Made by a program: the position numbers and the translations under genes
The notes under the pieces: model-generated
The model's database searches: none
What the model saw: only the letters and a program-made list of their open reading frames with translations
Told to the model about the DNA's origin: nothing
NCBI GenBank assembly: GCA_003991915.1
Contig: RQTK01000986.1
Location: 28,422-92,421 of the forward strand
Origin: Elysia chlorotica
Taxonomy: Eukaryota > Mollusca > Gastropoda > Plakobranchidae
Length of the DNA stretch: 64,000 nt
Reading direction: 5' to 3'
Part shown: piece by piece, positions 1-40,645 of the stretch
How the letters are laid out: each line of letters starts with the position of its first letter
How positions within the stretch are numbered: the stretch's first letter is position 1

Positions 1-5
1 AAACC

Positions 6-80
<75 letters not shown>

Positions 81-81
81 G
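1..81. repeat. (CAA)n microsatellite
   Basis: A near-perfect CAA/ACA trinucleotide run begins the window and ends at the CAG before 'tagaatag'. No gene is associated with it. Confidence 0.95.
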
Positions 82-89
82 TAGAATAG

Positions 90-335
90 TACCAGAGACT
101 ATAGTTTTAGTAAGACGTTTCACAAAGAGACCTCACAGTGCTTTTGATAGACAGAGCTAGTGTGATGCGTGCTCGATCTATTTCTTTATTAAAATTAAGG
201 CGGTTGAACAATGTTCCCATTGAGTTTTTACTTAGGTTTAAAGAAGGAAGAAACCGCTTTAAATATCGTGAGCTGTATACGCAAAAATCATCGCCGATAA
301 ATTTCTCTCTATTTCACACTCTATGATTGACAATA
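90..335 (+). repeat. Dispersed repeat family R, copy 1
   Basis: It contains the phrase GACGTTTCACAAAGAGAC followed by CTCACAGTGCT and, further on, TTTCTCTCTATTTCACAC. The same words recur at 8515-8790 on this strand and at 4745-4895 on the opposite strand. The small open frame here has no recognisable domain and is probably not coding. The nature of the element is unknown; no terminal repeats were seen. Confidence 0.6.
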
Positions 336-1099
336 GCCTTCAAAACAAATAAAAAATACAATAGTAAATATTAATGCTAAAATTCAATAATACAAATATA
401 ATTGAAAATCAATATCTGAATACTTATCACTAAACGCTTTATTGTTTTTTAAGGCAATATAATTGCAGGATAAAAAAGAAGCCAGTGATGTAATGCATTA
501 TAATTATAATAAATCAATTATAAAAAAAACTGTCAAAAACAAGCTCAAACAATGACCAAAAACTGGTATCAGAGCACTCGACACACACACACAAAGAGCC
601 CCCCTGATTGTTATAATTCATATAGCTTGGATAATATTAGAACATACCTTAAAATAGATAAAGTTGATGGAAAACACAGAATTCTAATAAGGCGATGCCC
701 CTATAAAAATATTTAGCATGGATGTTTATTTTCCACAATTATGTTGTTTTTCAGTATTGGTTTTGCTGGCAAAAGATTAGCAAAATTAGCTGGGCACATT
801 TTTTACGAAAAGGTTAATCATAGGTGGAATGTTTTTGTCTTGCCAAACAAATGTTTGTGTTCTAAGCTTCTTGGTCTTAATTTTTAGATCCAGATTAAAC
901 AAACTAAATCATTGGTAATTATAAAAAAGAGAGAGGAACAACACACAGAGAGAAAAGAAAATGAAAACTATTTTATTTATTTCTTATTATCTTTATCTTT
1001 TTCTGCATCAACCCATTTACTGCTTTAATTTAAGTTCTTGCTGGTGCCTTAAATCATTCTGTCTCTCTATAGTCAATCTATTTTTTCTATTCATCTATC

Positions 1100-1302
<203 letters not shown>

Positions 1303-1606
1303 CTCTTATTAATTTTCTGAGCCTAAAAAAAAGACACTCCATTCGAATCTCTGGAACAAAATTAATGGTGAACTTTTTTCACTCAGCGAATAACTACAAC
1401 TATTTGAGATAATTGCATTTTCCAAAATGACATTATTTCCTGATTTAATTTGTGTAGCCTTGGACCCATCACATTTCCATAATTTTTCCTTACTCCATCT
1501 TAATGGCCATTTCTCAGTACGTCCGCTAGAAATTTAACGCGAATAATTCTCATTCTTTGATGAAAAAATTATAGCTTTTTATCGTCAATGGCAGCTTAAG
1601 AATAAA

Positions 1607-2050
1607 AGATGTGTGTGTGTATGTGTGTGTGTGTGTGTGCGTGGATGTGTACCAATCTGCCTTAACGTGTGAGTACTTTTGTCTACATCTCCTTCTGTTG
1701 GTTTATCTGCCTGCAATTTTGGTATCGGTATATCCGCGTGTATGCCTGTCTGTCTATCTGCTAGTGTGTCGATTTGTTTGTTATGTTCATCTCTCTATAT
1801 CTGTGGTTATATCTTGTTTGTCCGTCTGTCTATCTGTGTCTTTATCTCTGTCTCCGTCTCTCTCTGTCTCTATCACTGTCTATTATGTCTTTCTGTCTAT
1901 ATATGTCTATGTCGCTGTCTGCCTCTATGTCTCTGTCTACGTGTCTCTCTTTGTCTGCATGTATCTCTCTCTATCTGTGCCTCTGCCTCTGTCTCCCTCA
2001 CTTTCTTTCAATTTCCTTTATTTTCTTCTTGCCCTTCTTTCCTTTGATCT
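1607..2050. repeat. TG-rich then TCTG/TCTC-rich low-complexity tract
   Basis: A (TG)n run (1607-1640) is followed by about 350 bp of degenerate pyrimidine-rich TCTG/TCTA/TCTC sequence. Several overlapping open frames with Ser/Leu/Val/Cys composition exist in all plus frames, as expected of low-complexity DNA; none looks like a protein. Confidence 0.8.
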
Positions 2051-2184
2051 CTTTTTTATTTATGTTTAACGATACATATGAATCAGCTTACGTATGAGCC
2101 TAACCTCTCTTTAATAATTCCAGTTGTAGACAGACCCATGCCATTTACCAATAACTGACAAAATTGCAATATTGAGACATCTAT

Positions 2185-2320
2185 AAAAAGTCGAGGAAGA
2201 TTAAAAGTAAGGTATCGAGATGAAAAGTCGAAAAAGAATATAAGTAAGGTATAAAAAAAAGTTGAAGAAGGTTAAAGGTAAGTTATTTAGGTGAAAAGTT
2301 TAGGAAAACTTAGTATGTAA
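2185..2320. repeat. Short degenerate tandem repeat, unit about 45 bp
   Basis: The words AAAAGTCGA-GAAG, TTAAA-GTAAGGTAT and GATGAAAAGT recur three times with substitutions. Confidence 0.6.
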
Positions 2321-2397
2321 GAAAATACTCAACGTTTTAAGTTTTACTGTCAGGAAGACTGAATTTAAATATTGTTGGCTTCTGAACGCCATACGTC

Positions 2398-2545
2398 AGA
2401 AGGTAGGCTGTATTGTGGACGAGTCCCAAGACGGACGTCTGGCAATGATACGTGTGGTCACAGAAAGTCAGTGAAGAGAGACCAGAGCTAGGCTCCAGTC
2501 TCTACCGATCACATCAAACTGACACCGACACAACCAGGAGTTGAC
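2398..2545 (-). mobile_element. SINE fragment (3' body)
   Basis: It carries the SINE body words GTATTGTGGACGAGTCCCAA, GACGGACGTCTGGCAAT and ACTGACACCGACACAACCAG, matching the full-length element at 6451-6721. It is diverged and lacks a clear tRNA-like head. Confidence 0.7.
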
Positions 2546-2628
2546 CAGGCCCGACAAGTAGATCAATACCTGATCGTAAGCTTCTAAATCTAACCGGGGA
2601 CCTACCGATTAGAAGAACATTTTAGCGC

Positions 2629-3400
2629 TTACGCCGGTTGGATTACCTCGTTCGATCTCCCAATCGCGCGAATTTCACTGACGCCGTTATAGAGATCTCT
2701 TATCACACTTTCATGACGCATGAGGTGTCCATAATATTGCAGCTTCCTATCTCTAATACACTGCCCTATTTCTCTTCTTATGTTCAATTTTTGTAACACT
2801 TCGTAGTTGGTCAATTTTTGTCGCCATGATATCTTCCCTATTCTCCTAAATGCATACATTTCGAAAGCTTCTATTTTGTTCAAATTTGTGCTTTAATAAT
2901 CGACCATGTCTCTGACCCGTATAACAGGGTGGACCAGACAAACGTTTTGAGTAGTTGAAGCTTTGTCTTAATGCTGATGAAAATTGAAGTAAAAGTATTC
3001 AGTAGGCTGTTGAAACTGGTTTTTGCAATTCCGATTCTGCGTTTAATGTCTTGGTCTGCTGTATTGTCATCACTGATCAGTTGACCTAAGTAAATGAATG
3101 TGCTGACCTGTTCCAGCACAGTGTTACCAATGTTGATATTGATCTTTGGTGTTATGTCTTTGCGACTGATAACCATTACTTTTGTCTTCTTAGCGTTCAT
3201 CGCGAGTCCACAATTCTCACTCTCTTCGTTCACTTTGTCCAAGAGTGCCTGTAGTTGTTCTGGTGTTTCTGCAACTAGGGCTGTATCGTCTGCGTATCTG
3301 ATGTTGTTTATGTTTTGCCCAGAGTATGTTCATACCTGGTAGTTCATTGATGTTTCGAAAGATGATTTCTGTGTATAGATTGAATAAGCTAGGGAATTAT
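2629..3400 (-). pseudogene. Broken non-LTR retrotransposon reverse transcriptase (C-terminal part)
   Basis: Read on the minus strand, the segment shows in order SIYTEIIFR, NINELPG, the RT catalytic motif RYADDTALVA, then KTKVMVIS, FIYLGQLISDD, LLYGSETWS and FEMYAFRRIGKISW. These are the palm and thumb landmarks of a LINE-type endonuclease-reverse transcriptase. The reading frame changes twice, once just upstream of RYADD and once near 2880 between ETWS and KIEAFEM, so it cannot encode an active enzyme. The 5' half (endonuclease) is absent. The exact clade was not determined. Confidence 0.85.
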
Positions 3401-3797
3401 TATTCTGAATATGTCTGATTCGCATATTTGACAACGTAAGGTTTGTTTCCTTCAAATAAAATGTACTGTCTATTTCACCGCATACATGTTACTGATGTGA
3501 CTCAGCCGAGGCGCGTCTCTGTAGGGTAGTAGTATTGTAAGGCTACGCCTCCACATTTAATCTGTCAATCCAAGATGTTACCACCAACAGTACCACTATC
3601 TTCTGCCAAATTTTGTTATAGTGCAGTGAAGAATTATAATAATTATTACAGTCGGTTGTCTCAGGACTTCTATTACATCGAGTACACATGAGTGATTCTC
3701 TGAGTTACCATTGGTGCATATAAAATTAATTTGTCGATAAATCAATCACTCACTTGTGATAATTCATAGTATGGGAAAATTTAGCTGAACAAACGTA

Positions 3798-3865
3798 CGT
3801 AGGCCATATTGTAGACGAGTCCCAAGATGAACGTCTGGCAATGATGGGTGCAGTCACAGAACGAC
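3798..3865 (-). mobile_element. SINE fragment
   Basis: About 68 bp matching the SINE body (TATTGTAGACGAGTCCCAAG, GAACGTCTGGCAATGATG). It is truncated on both sides. Confidence 0.65.
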
Positions 3866-4119
3866 ATTTTTCAACCCCTTACGTCTAAGCATGCAGACAC
3901 AGTAAACAATAATTTGCATTACCTCCCTTCTCATTCACTCAAAACAGGTAAGGAAAGGGAAGCGAACCCAAAGGGCCAGAGGCTACAGAGTAGATTCGCC
4001 TTCCTCCACCCCCTTTCTGTTCAGTTCTAACAAAATGGAGGCCTTGTGGCTAATGTTTATGTTCTGGCTAAAAAGAAGACGTCAAAATTAACCCCGATAT
4101 CGGGTTCCCTCTAACCTCC

Positions 4120-4242
4120 TCGCTTTTTAATGTCAGTATAACGTGACCGGTCTCGTGTATGCAGTACATGAAATTGTCAGACGTTAGTCTTGGGGCCTGT
4201 CCACAATATATCGTATATAGTGCTGACGTTGGACGTTAAAAC
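4120..4242 (+). mobile_element. SINE fragment (3' body)
   Basis: GTCAGTATAACGTGACCGG, AAATTGTCAGACGTTAGTC and GTGCTGACGTTGGACGTTAA match the 3' half of the full-length element at 17903-18186 in the same orientation. The fragment is followed by a (CT)n tract. Confidence 0.75.
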
Positions 4243-4260
4243 AATTCAATTACTACTACA

Positions 4261-4341
<81 letters not shown>
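4261..4341. repeat. (CT)n microsatellite
   Basis: About 80 bp of uninterrupted CT dinucleotide. Confidence 0.97.
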
Positions 4342-4345
<4 letters not shown>

Positions 4346-4744
4346 TCTTCGAGGTAATGCCGCTTTGTTTATAGAAACACTTTTTTTTAATTTGTCGATT
4401 TTTCTGCTAGATAAATATGAATATAACAATTTGATGAGGGAGAGAGGGAGATGCAGACAGACAGACATAGGATAGAGAGGAGATATAGAGAGAGGGAGGG
4501 TATTCAGTATGAAATAACTGATAATTACTACAACATGAAAAGTTTTAAATAATGTTTATTTATAACATGCAGTATAATTATATTCATGTAGTTGTCTAAC
4601 CATCTATTCAATTCTGCGAAGGTTTAATTATAAAATATGAACAATTTCTAAAAGTCGAATCCCATATAACAATAATTTCATACAACTCGAAGAATTCTGG
4701 TTCATAAAGCACAACCATTTAACAACACAAGGCATGTTAGTAAT

Positions 4745-4895
4745 CTAAAGAATCTACAGAACTTCCACTCTGTGTGAAATAGTGAGAGGCTTTACGAGAT
4801 TTTGCGTACATGGCTCAAGATCTCTGTATCAAAGGCATTGTGAGCTCTTTTTGTGAAACGTCTCTCTTAGTCCATAGTCCCTGGTAGTTATTAAG
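4745..4895 (-). repeat. Dispersed repeat family R, copy 2
   Basis: The reverse complement contains GACGTTTCACAAAAAGAGC, CTCACAATGCCTTTGATAC and CTCTCACTATTTCACACAG. These words are shared with 90-335 and 8515-8790. Confidence 0.6.
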
Positions 4896-5409
4896 GCTTT
4901 GTCTTGTAATGTTAACAGATCTTCTTTTTAGGTGATGACACACTAATAATAATAAATGGCATTACTTTGTATTGCGCATCTTAAAAAAAAACGCTATGGG
5001 CCATCATGCGCTAATAAAATCAAAGTTTACATGAATGTATTACACGCAACTAAAACATTGTGTTTAAAACCCTACTCGAAATTTAAAAATGAAGGATAAT
5101 TTTTAAAATTATATATATAAGCGTAAAAGAGTTGGACATTATCTCTACCGCATGAATGGAGATTACGAAAACTTCTTGCAAGTTCAGTCAGCTGATTTTG
5201 ATCGTGACTGATTTTAATTAGTCTGAATAAAATATAAGCCTGTATGCACTTCTAAACCATGGTCTAATGGTTCAAATTAAAGCAACGTACCAACATAATT
5301 ATATCATTCTATGCTAGAACAGGCGAAGCTAGACCTAAAGATGTAAAGAGGTGAGTACGTGGTAAAGATATAAATAATTATACAGAAAAGAGCAATTAAA
5401 AATCTGTAT

Positions 5410-5575
5410 GGGCTGTGGCTAGAGCATTTGCTTTCGTCACAGGTGATCCATGGTTCAAGCCCCCACTCTCGCTGACGAGTTTTTCCCTACTGGTTCGGTC
5501 AGTGCCATTATAACGTGAACGTCCAGGTTCCTGATAGCCAATTCTGAGGCCGGTCGCAGTATAGGATCTTTCTTG
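5410..5575 (+). mobile_element. SINE fragment with tRNA-like head
   Basis: GGCTAGAGCATTTG...GATCCATGGTTCAAGCCCC resembles a tRNA head with degraded A and B boxes. It is followed by CCCTACTGGTTCGGTCAGTG and CATTATAACGTGAACG, as in other copies. It is diverged. Confidence 0.55.
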
Positions 5576-5584
5576 TGACCAAGG

Positions 5585-5912
5585 TTGAATGACTAGTTCT
5601 TCTGTTATAGATCTACAATTTAGTGTCCAGTCCCTTTGTTTTATATCTACAATTGAACGACAAGCCCTTATGGTATAGATCTACAATTAAATCGTCAGAT
5701 TCTGTTATATCTACATTTGAATATTTAGCCATTCTGTAATAAATCTACAATTGAAATACCAGAGCTGTTTTGTTATAGATCTACAATTGAATGACTATCC
5801 CTTCAGATCTACAATAGAATGACCAAAGCTCTTCTGTTATAGATCTACAATTGAATGGCCAGTCTTTATGTTATAGATCTACAATTGAATGCCCAGCCTT
5901 TATGTTATAGAT

Positions 5913-5935
<23 letters not shown>
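5585..5935 (-). repeat. Tandem array copying the maltase stop-codon region
   Basis: About ten units of roughly 36 bp. On the transcribed (minus) strand each unit reads approximately TCATTCAATTGTAGATCTA plus a variable linker. The first unit is the real end of the maltase coding sequence (Ile-Gln-Leu-stop); the others lie in the 3' UTR or downstream DNA. Copies nearest the stop codon are most alike and copies further away are more diverged. Confidence 0.9.
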
Positions 5936-17700
<11,765 letters not shown>

Positions 17701-17708
17701 GAAATATG

Positions 17709-17859
<151 letters not shown>

Positions 17860-17902
17860 CTCTATGAATGAGCTTCTCTTCAAACAAACAAAAAGAGGGT
17901 TC

Positions 17903-18186
17903 GGGGCGTAGTGGCGCAAGTGGTAGAGCCATGGTCTCCCAATCGAGAGTCATCTGGTTCGAAACCTATGATCGGTCAAAATATGTACTTGTCAGATTTC
18001 GTCCTCTGCTACATGTAGTTCGAATGGTGTCAGTATAAACTATAATTTAACCGGCTACAGGCGTTATGGTAACGCCGCACTGTCTCTGTTTGGCAGCAGC
18101 ATGTAAAATTGTCAGGCGTTACTCTTGGGACCCGTTCACAATATATACCATATATAGTGCTGATATTGGACGCTAAACAAAAAAAC
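17903..18186 (+). mobile_element. Full-length tRNA-derived SINE
   Basis: The head has an A-box-like TAGTGGCGCAAGTGGTAGAG and a B-box-like TGGTTCGAAACC. The body ends with AAATTGTCAGGCGTTACTC, GGGACCCGTTCACAATATA and GTGCTGATATTGGACGCTAA, followed by an A-rich tail. It is the same family as 6451-6721. Confidence 0.8.
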
Positions 18187-19699
18187 TCTAACACTATCTT
18201 CAACAAGAATCTAATTGCCTCAGAACAACAAAAAAGTTTCAACTTGACCTTGCACTATGATACTCATTCCCTAAAAGTTGAATAAAAATTATTTCTTACA
18301 TATATAACTTCAAATATGTTGAGTCCCCAGTTATATTATGTAAGGATATCAAATTTAGCAGATTCATAAAGCTAAGCTGAGCGGTTTCCCTACGTTCAAA
18401 ATCATCAACCAGACCAGTGTTGTAAGTACAATGTAGTGGTAAACTTACGCCTCCCCCCAAGATATGCGAATAAGAATGCTTATGTGCTTATGCTTATGAC
18501 GAAATATAAGATACAGCAATATTGGACCTAGATTAAGGCATTTTTATTCAAGCCAGTTAAAACATCCTTAAACCATAAGTAATTACACAAACACACACAC
18601 ATACACACACGCATACACATTGAAAAACTCTTTGTGTCAGTCGGTAGGTTTTTTATTTGATATTTCATGACATATATTAATCATCATTTTAATTTATACA
18701 CAAATCTTGACAGGGGATAGCCAGCCCATTTCACCTGCCAGGTTTTATTACATGTATAAGGCATTTGTGAAGCATGTGATGAATATAATAAAATTCAGTA
18801 CATCTATGACAGATATATACACAAGGATATGATATTTTTACTGTGTGATTCACAATCAACAGGGGGGTACAATTTTAGCAGTTTAACGGAAAACAGCAGA
18901 AAGTTAAGTGGAAGATTAATAGAGTATAAGATAATGTAATTGATTTATGATCATTCTTTATAATAATAACCACCATTCTAAACCAATACTTTTTAATTCT
19001 TGATGCCTTATTTGGAGGATGGATAACAACAGGAGGAGCAGGTTACCCCCAGAGGCTGAAACTCTTTGAGAAAGAGATATAATTGGATAACATATAATTT
19101 ATTTCGTTTCTTTTTTTCATTTTGCTTCCTTTTTATTTCTTGGTCGCTTCTTGACAGACAAGGGAAATTCTATATTGTTGTGAAATTTTAGGCGCAATTT
19201 ACTTTCTTCTTTTTTCCAGTTGTCTAACTCCAACAGTTTTTTAACTTCTTAAAGCAAGGACTCTTTCACTTGCAACTGTTTATCAAGCACAGACAATTAA
19301 TTATAGCACCATAAATGCCATTGTCAAATAATATGATCTGGGCATAATTATTGAAAAAAAATTTGATTTAAAATAAACAGAAGTAAAACATAAAACATAT
19401 CATACACGTAATACAGTTGGTTTATAAAGTACTATGCCTTAAATTTGAATTATGGAGTGATATACAGTTAAAATGAAGATAAAAACAAATATCTACCTTG
19501 GAGATGTATAGAAAGACAGGAAAAAAAGATGTTTTTTTTTAAATTGTGAGGACACTAAATTTATGCTCATGTGTACAATCAATGCAATACAGTGACACTG
19601 TATCAATTGGTTCTGTAATTCTAATGAAACACATTGTTTATCAATGTTTCTCTAAACAAAATTACTATTTCACAGCATTTCAAATAGCCTAGGTCAAAA

Positions 19700-20215
19700 C
19701 AATGAAATAGCACAACCTGGTTCTGTTTTACCAATGGAAAAAAAATGGATTTACAGCTTCTGTGTACATATTGATAAGAGAGACAGGTCCTTTTTTCAGA
19801 GACATAAAGCTCATTTAAAATTCTTAGGGGAATGTTAAGAGTAAAGAATATCCAACACTTTGATGTTTTACAACACTTAAGAGCTCCTCGAAGAGGGATA
19901 CAATCTCCTGTGTAAAACAAGTGTAACACCACAAATGCACACACATAGAAATCTTTGGGATAGAAAATATTTGTAGATTAGCAGAGCCTGGTTCTGTTTT
20001 ACCAAGGTAAAACAAAACAAAAATGGATTTACAGCTTCTGTGTAAGAAAAGAGAGACAGGTCCTTTTTTAGAGACATAAAGCTCATTTAAAATTCTTAGG
20101 GGAATGTTAAGAGTAAAGAATATCCAACACTTTGATGTTTTACAGGGATAAAATCTCCTCTGTAAAGGAAGTGTAACATCATACACAGAAATCTTTGGGA
20201 TAAAAATATTTGTAG
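19700..20215. repeat. Tandem duplication, unit about 240-270 bp
   Basis: The two copies (about 19715-19965 and 19985-20215) share CCTGGTTCTGTTTTACCAA, ATGGATTTACAGCTTCTGTG, AGAGAGACAGGTCCTTTTTT, a long nearly identical stretch around TAAGAGTAAAGAATATCC, and AGAAATCTTTGGGATA. Open frames here are short and duplicated with the repeat. Confidence 0.88.
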
Positions 20216-22049
20216 ATTGAAAAACTACATAAAGGACCTCTACATCTTTTGCCAACGTTCACAATAAAAGACCTGCAACTAGGCAAGTGTTCCTTCGTAA
20301 ACATCAACTGAGAAAAGATCGGCGTGTTTTTTTGTTTGTTTTTCTTTTTTATGAAACCTTTCAATAGGCCAATATCAAGCAATTGCCTTGCCAATCTTGT
20401 TAGGTGTGGTCGCCATGTTACTGTTACAGTAGTAGACTTTTTAGTCCATCAGCTTAGATCCTGCCAGTCCGAGAAATATCAGAGTTTCACTTGTAGTCCC
20501 AACTTTGGACATGTTTCAGCAGAAATCAAACTTTATTTTTCAAATTGTCTTTTAGTTTCTTTTAGAAATTTTTGACCACACACATATCAAAATACCAGGG
20601 AGTCCATAACTTGTCCCTTAAAAATGAAACTTTGCTCTTACTTTTGATTTGCACAGAAAACACGACTAGAAATGATAAGTATAACATTATGAAAGATAAG
20701 TATAACATTATGAAGAGTGGCATGAACAGACAAAATAACTAGAAACAATATATGATGAAAAAAAATATTTTATACAGAACTATGATTATTGATGCTTCCC
20801 TCACTCTTATGCTTTTCTTGGATATGTTAAGACAGCTGTTTTACCCATATAGTAAGTACATGACAGCAAAGATGATCTGTTTTGATCAGTTATTTTGGGT
20901 TTTTTTATTGTCTCCATAGTGGAATTTGGTGTAACTATGATGTGCATTGTTCTTTTTAATATGTGACTGTACAAAGAAGGCTAGAACAACTCATCTATCT
21001 ACCAAGTTATATTGTCATTATTAAAGAAAATATATTTTTTACAATTATGTCCCTCACCCCCAAACTCCCACACACAAAATAAAAAAAATACCAAAAATTA
21101 CAACATAAAATTATTTTGATGATGTCTCTGGACATATTCTCATTATATATATAAAATCAACATGGATTCATGGAAGAAAAATAGAGAAATAGACACATGT
21201 TAAGAAAAAGGTATTGGTATTTACAAAACTCATAATCATTTGCTTCAACCACACAAAAAAAGTGTTATGTATCTTGTAAATAGGAGAATCTAAAGGAACA
21301 ATAAAAGGGGTTGGGGTTTTGCGTTGTAAGTGCAATGGAAAAATTAATTGAAATTTAGAATATTAAGAAAATCAAGTGAGATAAATAAAATATACAATTT
21401 GACAAAGATTGAAAAAAAATCACAGCCTATTTGTCCTTCTAGTACCGTGGTGGAAAGGACACATCTTGCATGCACAAACTTTTAGACACTTTTAAACAGA
21501 AACAAAGAAGAAAATGTGACTATTATAGGGTGCTCAAAGTATTGCTTTCCTCTGTGCCAAAAGAAATACTAATTAGTTTGAATCTATGAAAAGACTAAAA
21601 CATGTGGCCACAGACTCTTTCTTTAGAAAAATTGCCTTTTAGTTTGAGACACACCAAGTCTGCAAAAATAGCATTAGATCTCTGTATACATCACTATCAA
21701 AGTTGTATTACAATTCAACTGGGTCAAGAGATACAGACAATGGGGAAAAAAAACAGGGGAGAAATATGCTGATCAAAAGAAATGCTTTAGATATATAGAA
21801 TATTTCACTGCCTTACTTGATGTTGACAGATTTTTCATCCCTCAAAAAAATTGTAATAAAAATTTAAGGCAATTTTATAAAATTCTTTACACTGTACACA
21901 CTCAGCAGGAAAAAATGTTCATTTCTTTTTTTGTGTGTGTAAACTTTTGACATTGAATAAATGCTGAATTAAAAATATTTTTTTGGTGGGGTATAATTTT
22001 TAAGGAGCAAGATTAAGTTTGAAGCACATTATGTCTCTTGCAAAACACT

Positions 22050-22166
22050 TTTATTCAGCAATAATTGTCTTAAGTGACATCTCTAGACAACATCAAACCC
22101 GAGATCTGTCTATGTTCATAAAGGCAGATGTTTGATTTACAAAGATATCCATGATAGGCTTTTATT
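22050..22166 (-). terminator. Candidate ATP7 polyadenylation signals
   Basis: AATAAA on the minus strand at 22166-22161 and at 22055-22050 are the first canonical hexamers found downstream of the ATP7 stop codon. No cleavage site or GU-rich element was confirmed. Confidence 0.3.
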
Positions 22167-22759
22167 CGGCACCAGTCTCCAGTATTATGCAGCTGTCACA
22201 TTTATCTACACATGAAGGATGAGACAGTATGGGATCCAAGACATGCCTATATTCTGCAAGTCACATAATTATGTCCTTCATTAGCTCTTACCCTCTTGTT
22301 ATCTCCAGTGGTGGTTATAAGCACTTCAACGACCGTTTTGATATCACAAATTTAAGGATTTGGCTCTGAGACAGTAGTTTCCTTAACCTTCACCCAGGAA
22401 ATCACTATTTTGTAAACATTCAAACCTAAATGAGTGCAGCAATAGGAAATAATAGTATTTAATTTAGCACGTCATGAATAGGTTGTCTGCTTGTGATTGT
22501 CAACATTTTCATTATTTGCTCGAAAGTTGGCAACAGTGGCAGAATCGAAAGGGATCCATCACGAAAAATATTTCCATCAGTTGTTGTGTATCATTGCATG
22601 GTATAGCTCCTGATTTTTTGTAATCACAATAATATTTTCATCAGTTTTGTTGTATGGTATAGTTGTCTGTGTTTCTTGTGATCACTACACCACAAGTACA
22701 GGCTTGGAATTCTTCGACAACAGTCTATTTCGGTTGATCTGTAACTCTCTTTCTTTATG

Positions 22760-22905
22760 CTATTTAGCCAGACCTTCACAATGATGTCACAGCCAGCTCT
22801 TGGTCACACATCTCAGCTGATCTCTCCCTCTCTCTCTCTTTTGCTGCTTTGACTGGTTTAGACTTGTTGCGGACAGTTCTTAGTCATCCATTTCAGTTGA
22901 TCTGC

Positions 22906-22955
<50 letters not shown>

Positions 22956-23055
22956 CTGCTTTGACTGGTTTAGAGTTGTTGCGGACAGTTCTTAGTCATC
23001 CATTTCAGATATCCTATCATTCTCTCTCTCTCTCCAACCATTTTTTCCGACAGCT

Positions 23056-23075
<20 letters not shown>
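22760..23075 (-). repeat. Degenerate tandem array around the ATP7 stop codon
   Basis: On the minus strand GAAATGGATGACTAAGAACT and CTAAACCAGTCAAAGCAGCA occur twice (22845-22900 and 22960-23010), separated by (GA)n. A third, diverged unit at about 22768-22800 reads AGCTGGCTGTGACATCATTG then TGAAG. This parallels the true coding end GGCTGGCCGCGACATCAGTC then TGAAG. Confidence 0.7.
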
Positions 23076-38817
<15,742 letters not shown>

Positions 38818-39514
38818 CTGAACGAGGATACAGATAAAACATACAGAGAGATACAGTCGTGCATACAGATAGAGAGATACAGTCATGCATAGAAATAGAG
38901 AGATACGTACATGGACATCAAACGGAAGCCGTTGAAGATAAAACCTTGTTTAAGATAAAGTATAGCTTGATAAAACTATTTCCGAGGCACCGATTCTGTT
39001 TTTTTTTTACATTTAAGCCAATGTTTAATGATTAAAAACTAGTGACAAAACTTCTAAGCTCATGCCAGCTTTTGTAAATTGTACATGTACAAACAAACAG
39101 CTGACCGGAAGAAAAAAAAAGAAACGCCACATAAAACATTTTCTAAATTTTTTCTATCTTTGGTTTGAAATAACTATTAGAAATGTTTGGAATAGGTCTG
39201 GGGCAGCTTAAAAAGCAAATCTAATTTTTTTTTTCGATTAAAATATTAACAAAGTATACAGAATGACAGCGCGAAAATAGTTGCGTGGACAGAACTGGCC
39301 CACTGTTGGTGTACATTATTAAATAAGACGAATAGATTTGCTAAGGCTGTTTTAACAAAAAAATTAACAGGGGCATGGCCTAAGCAATTGGAAATGAAAA
39401 GCGTACGATCGAGTAAACCAAACAGAAAACATCGGCGCAGTTAGAACACAATCATAAAACCCTACTCCACGCACAGGACATTGCGAATTTCAACATCCAT
39501 ACATGCCCAACTTG

Positions 39515-39625
<111 letters not shown>

Positions 39626-39626
39626 A

Positions 39627-39845
39627 AGGGGGTGCCGAAATGGCACAATTGGTAGAGCGCTGGTATCCCTAGTTAGAAAAAAAACACGATAGGTACAAAA
39701 AAAAATCTTTTTGTGCGACTCTGCCCCCTACTGGTGACCAACTGCGACAGAATCTGGGGTATCTCTACACTGTCTCAAGGCGGCAGCACGTAAAATTATC
39801 AAACGTTAGTCTTGGGACCCACATATAAAGTAATGCAGTTGAAAG
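39627..39845 (+). mobile_element. SINE copy
   Basis: Head CCGAAATGGCACAATTGGTA followed by a damaged B box; body CTACTGGTGACCAACTGC and AGCACGTAAAATTATCAAAC. The end is truncated. Confidence 0.65.
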
Positions 39846-40054
39846 CTAAGAAACAAACTTAAGACGCAGGCTAAAAAAACAGACAAACCTTGAATACAAC
39901 AGCACAGGCAACACTTGATTCAAACTACATATCTACACTGGTCAGGAAATGTTTCATTATATACCGATCAAGGCATGAAATAAATGCCAGATGTAACAAT
40001 CGAGCTTCATGAACTATCCACGTGATAGGCAGGATCATGTCAATATTTATTGTC

Positions 40055-40645
40055 CTTTCGATTATTCAAAAAAGTATCACCCTGATGTCAGCAATCGTCA
40101 ATGTAAACCCATAAAAAAGTGATTTCCCATAAACTTAACAAAACTATTCCAAGAAATATATCAATGTAGTCTCGGTACGCAGATAAGAAATAAACTATAA
40201 AAGACCTTGATCCCCTAATAATAGCCATTTAGTCCCCAGAGCACAGCTATCAAAATAGGTATGATGGTCATACACTTTACAATTGTAAATTCATCATTAT
40301 CCTTTAGTTTATTGAGAAAAAGATATCACCCTGATGTCAGTTACCGTCAATCTAAGCTCATAACAATTTTGATTTCCTATAACCTTCACATGTATAACTA
40401 TTCAGTGTTAACGAGATATGAAGTCTCACTACGCAGATAAGAAATAATTTAGTCCCATAACTACATTTACCAAAGTAATAATAACTTGCCATAAACTTAC
40501 GAGAAATGTTCCTTGAAAATGTCTCGGGCTGCAGTAAAGACAGAAACTCTAGGAGATATTTCACTCATACTACTTATTTTAGTCATCTGTGTACATGACA
40601 TACTGCTATCAAAAGAATGATGACATGTCATACATTTTACGGAAC
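40055..40645. repeat. Diverged tandem repeat, unit about 250-260 bp
   Basis: TATCACCCTGATGTCAG occurs at 40074 and 40324. Both are followed by a CGTCAAT word, GATTTCC, CGCAGATAAGAAATAA and later TAAACTTA; a third partial unit ends near 40645 (CATACATTTTACGG). Confidence 0.75.

Larger units (their letters stand above)
18187..22750. other. AT-rich region, probably partly ATP7 3' UTR
   Basis: No domain-bearing open frame on either strand. Minus-strand AATAAA hexamers occur at 22161-22166 and 22050-22055, about 0.9-1 kb after the ATP7 stop codon; they are plausible poly(A) signals but not proven. A 240-270 bp tandem duplication lies at 19700-20215. Confidence 0.4.
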